A stretch of 6,286 nucleotides of DNA from Saprospirales bacterium (GTDB lineage: Bacteria > Bacteroidota > Bacteroidia > Chitinophagales > Saprospiraceae): positions 26,996-33,281 of the forward strand of contig DLXL01000064.1 of the NCBI GenBank assembly GCA_003448025.1. Reading direction: 5' to 3'. The translations under genes were made by a program, and so were the position numbers. The notes under the pieces were generated by a model. That model did not search any database. It was not told the DNA's origin and worked only from the letters and a program-made list of their open reading frames with translations. Shown one piece after another: positions 5,927 through 6,286 of this stretch. Each line of letters starts with the position of its first letter. The first letter of the stretch is position 1.

Positions 5927-6286
5927 GGGTGATATTTACGGTTACCAATGATCTGTCTTACGACCAGCGGATGCATCGGATTTGCGGAGCATTAGCTGGA
6001 GCAGGGTACCAGGTAACGCTCATAGGAAGGGTATTACCCAATTCCATTACCCTGGAATCTCAGGTTTTTGAACAGATAAGGTTTAAGCTTCCTTTTCTAA
6101 AGGGATTCGCATTTTATGCGGTCTACAACCTTCGCCTGTTTTGGCATTTACTTTGGGCTGAATACGATGCGGTCTGTTCTATTGATCTTGATACCTTGCC
6201 TGCAGGGTGTTTAGCTACTTTAATCCGGCGAAAAAAGCGGGTTTTTGATGCCCATGAATATTTTACGGAAGTACCGGAAGTGGTGC
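5923..6286 (+). CDS. Glycosyltransferase, family 4-like N-terminal domain (3'-truncated)
   Basis: An ATG at 5923 overlaps the TGA of the acetyltransferase gene and opens a frame that stays open to the window end (121 codons seen). The protein starts MRVIFTVTNDLSYDQRMHRI, then LAGAGYQVTLIGR, followed by YDAVCSIDLDTLPAG and RVFDAHEYFTEVPEV. These are the first beta-strand, the DQRMxRI helix, the GYxVTLIGR strand, and the D-x-D-T-L and FDAHEYFTEVPE segments of the N-terminal Rossmann domain in Bacteroidota GT4-type glycosyltransferases. Such GT-B enzymes use nucleotide sugars, usually for surface polysaccharide or glycolipid synthesis at the cytoplasmic face of the inner membrane. The nucleotide-sugar-binding C-terminal domain is outside the window, so the donor cannot be guessed. 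The 4-nt overlap suggests an operon with the acetyltransferase. Confidence 0.85.
   Translation, partial: MRVIFTVTNDLSYDQRMHRICGALAGAGYQVTLIGRVLPNSITLESQVFEQIRFKLPFLKGFAFYAVYNLRLFWHLLWAEYDAVCSIDLDTLPAGCLATLIRRKKRVFDAHEYFTEVPEVV

Noticed and set aside
1..6286. CRISPR array, tRNA/rRNA genes, insertion sequence or phage genes
   Set aside because: No regularly spaced direct repeats, no cloverleaf-like or rRNA segments, and no transposase or phage protein were seen on either strand.

Overview
The window reads as a stretch of a Bacteroidota chromosome, moderate in GC. The best evidence is a very large secreted protein that ends in a CHU_C / gliding-motility C-terminal domain, which is a type IX secretion (T9SS) type B sorting signal. 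It also carries SprB-type repeats, an FG-GAP/VCBS propeller and an N-terminal NG-DDD-DG-DC acidic motif. This combination is common in Saprospiria-like members of the phylum; that finer placement is inference. All genes lie on the + strand.

Layout: (1) nt 2-715, the 3' part of a cystathionine beta-synthase-type PLP enzyme with a C-terminal CBS-domain pair, cut by the window edge. (2) nt 716-900, a non-coding gap that opens with a perfect 14-bp hairpin, probably the terminator of gene 1. (3) nt 901-4776, one 1,291-codon reading frame for the T9SS cell-surface protein, broken once by an in-frame TAA at 1618-1620. The stop sits inside a perfect 21-bp inverted repeat (1601-1621 / 1643-1663). (4) nt 4810-5379, a complete maf gene (nucleotide pyrophosphatase, YhdE type), also broken by a single in-frame TAA, at 4942-4944. 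(5) nt 5390-5926, a GNAT acetyltransferase. (6) nt 5923-6286, the start of a family-4-like glycosyltransferase, overlapping the acetyltransferase stop by ATGA and cut by the window end.

Genes 4-6 are tightly packed (10-nt gap, then a 4-nt overlap) and probably cotranscribed. Gene 3 ends only 33 nt before maf, so it may feed into the same transcript. No shared pathway is evident: sulfur amino acid metabolism, an exported adhesin-like protein, nucleotide-pool housekeeping, an acetyltransferase and surface-glycan synthesis look like ordinary chromosomal neighbours.

The notable feature is not a new system. Two adjacent, otherwise well-preserved genes each carry one in-frame TAA, and one of these lies in a strikingly perfect inverted repeat. 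Candidate explanations are template-switch mutation, genuine gene decay, or a sequencing/assembly fault. Reassignment of TAA is unlikely, because TAA also ends three genes here at the expected family C-termini.
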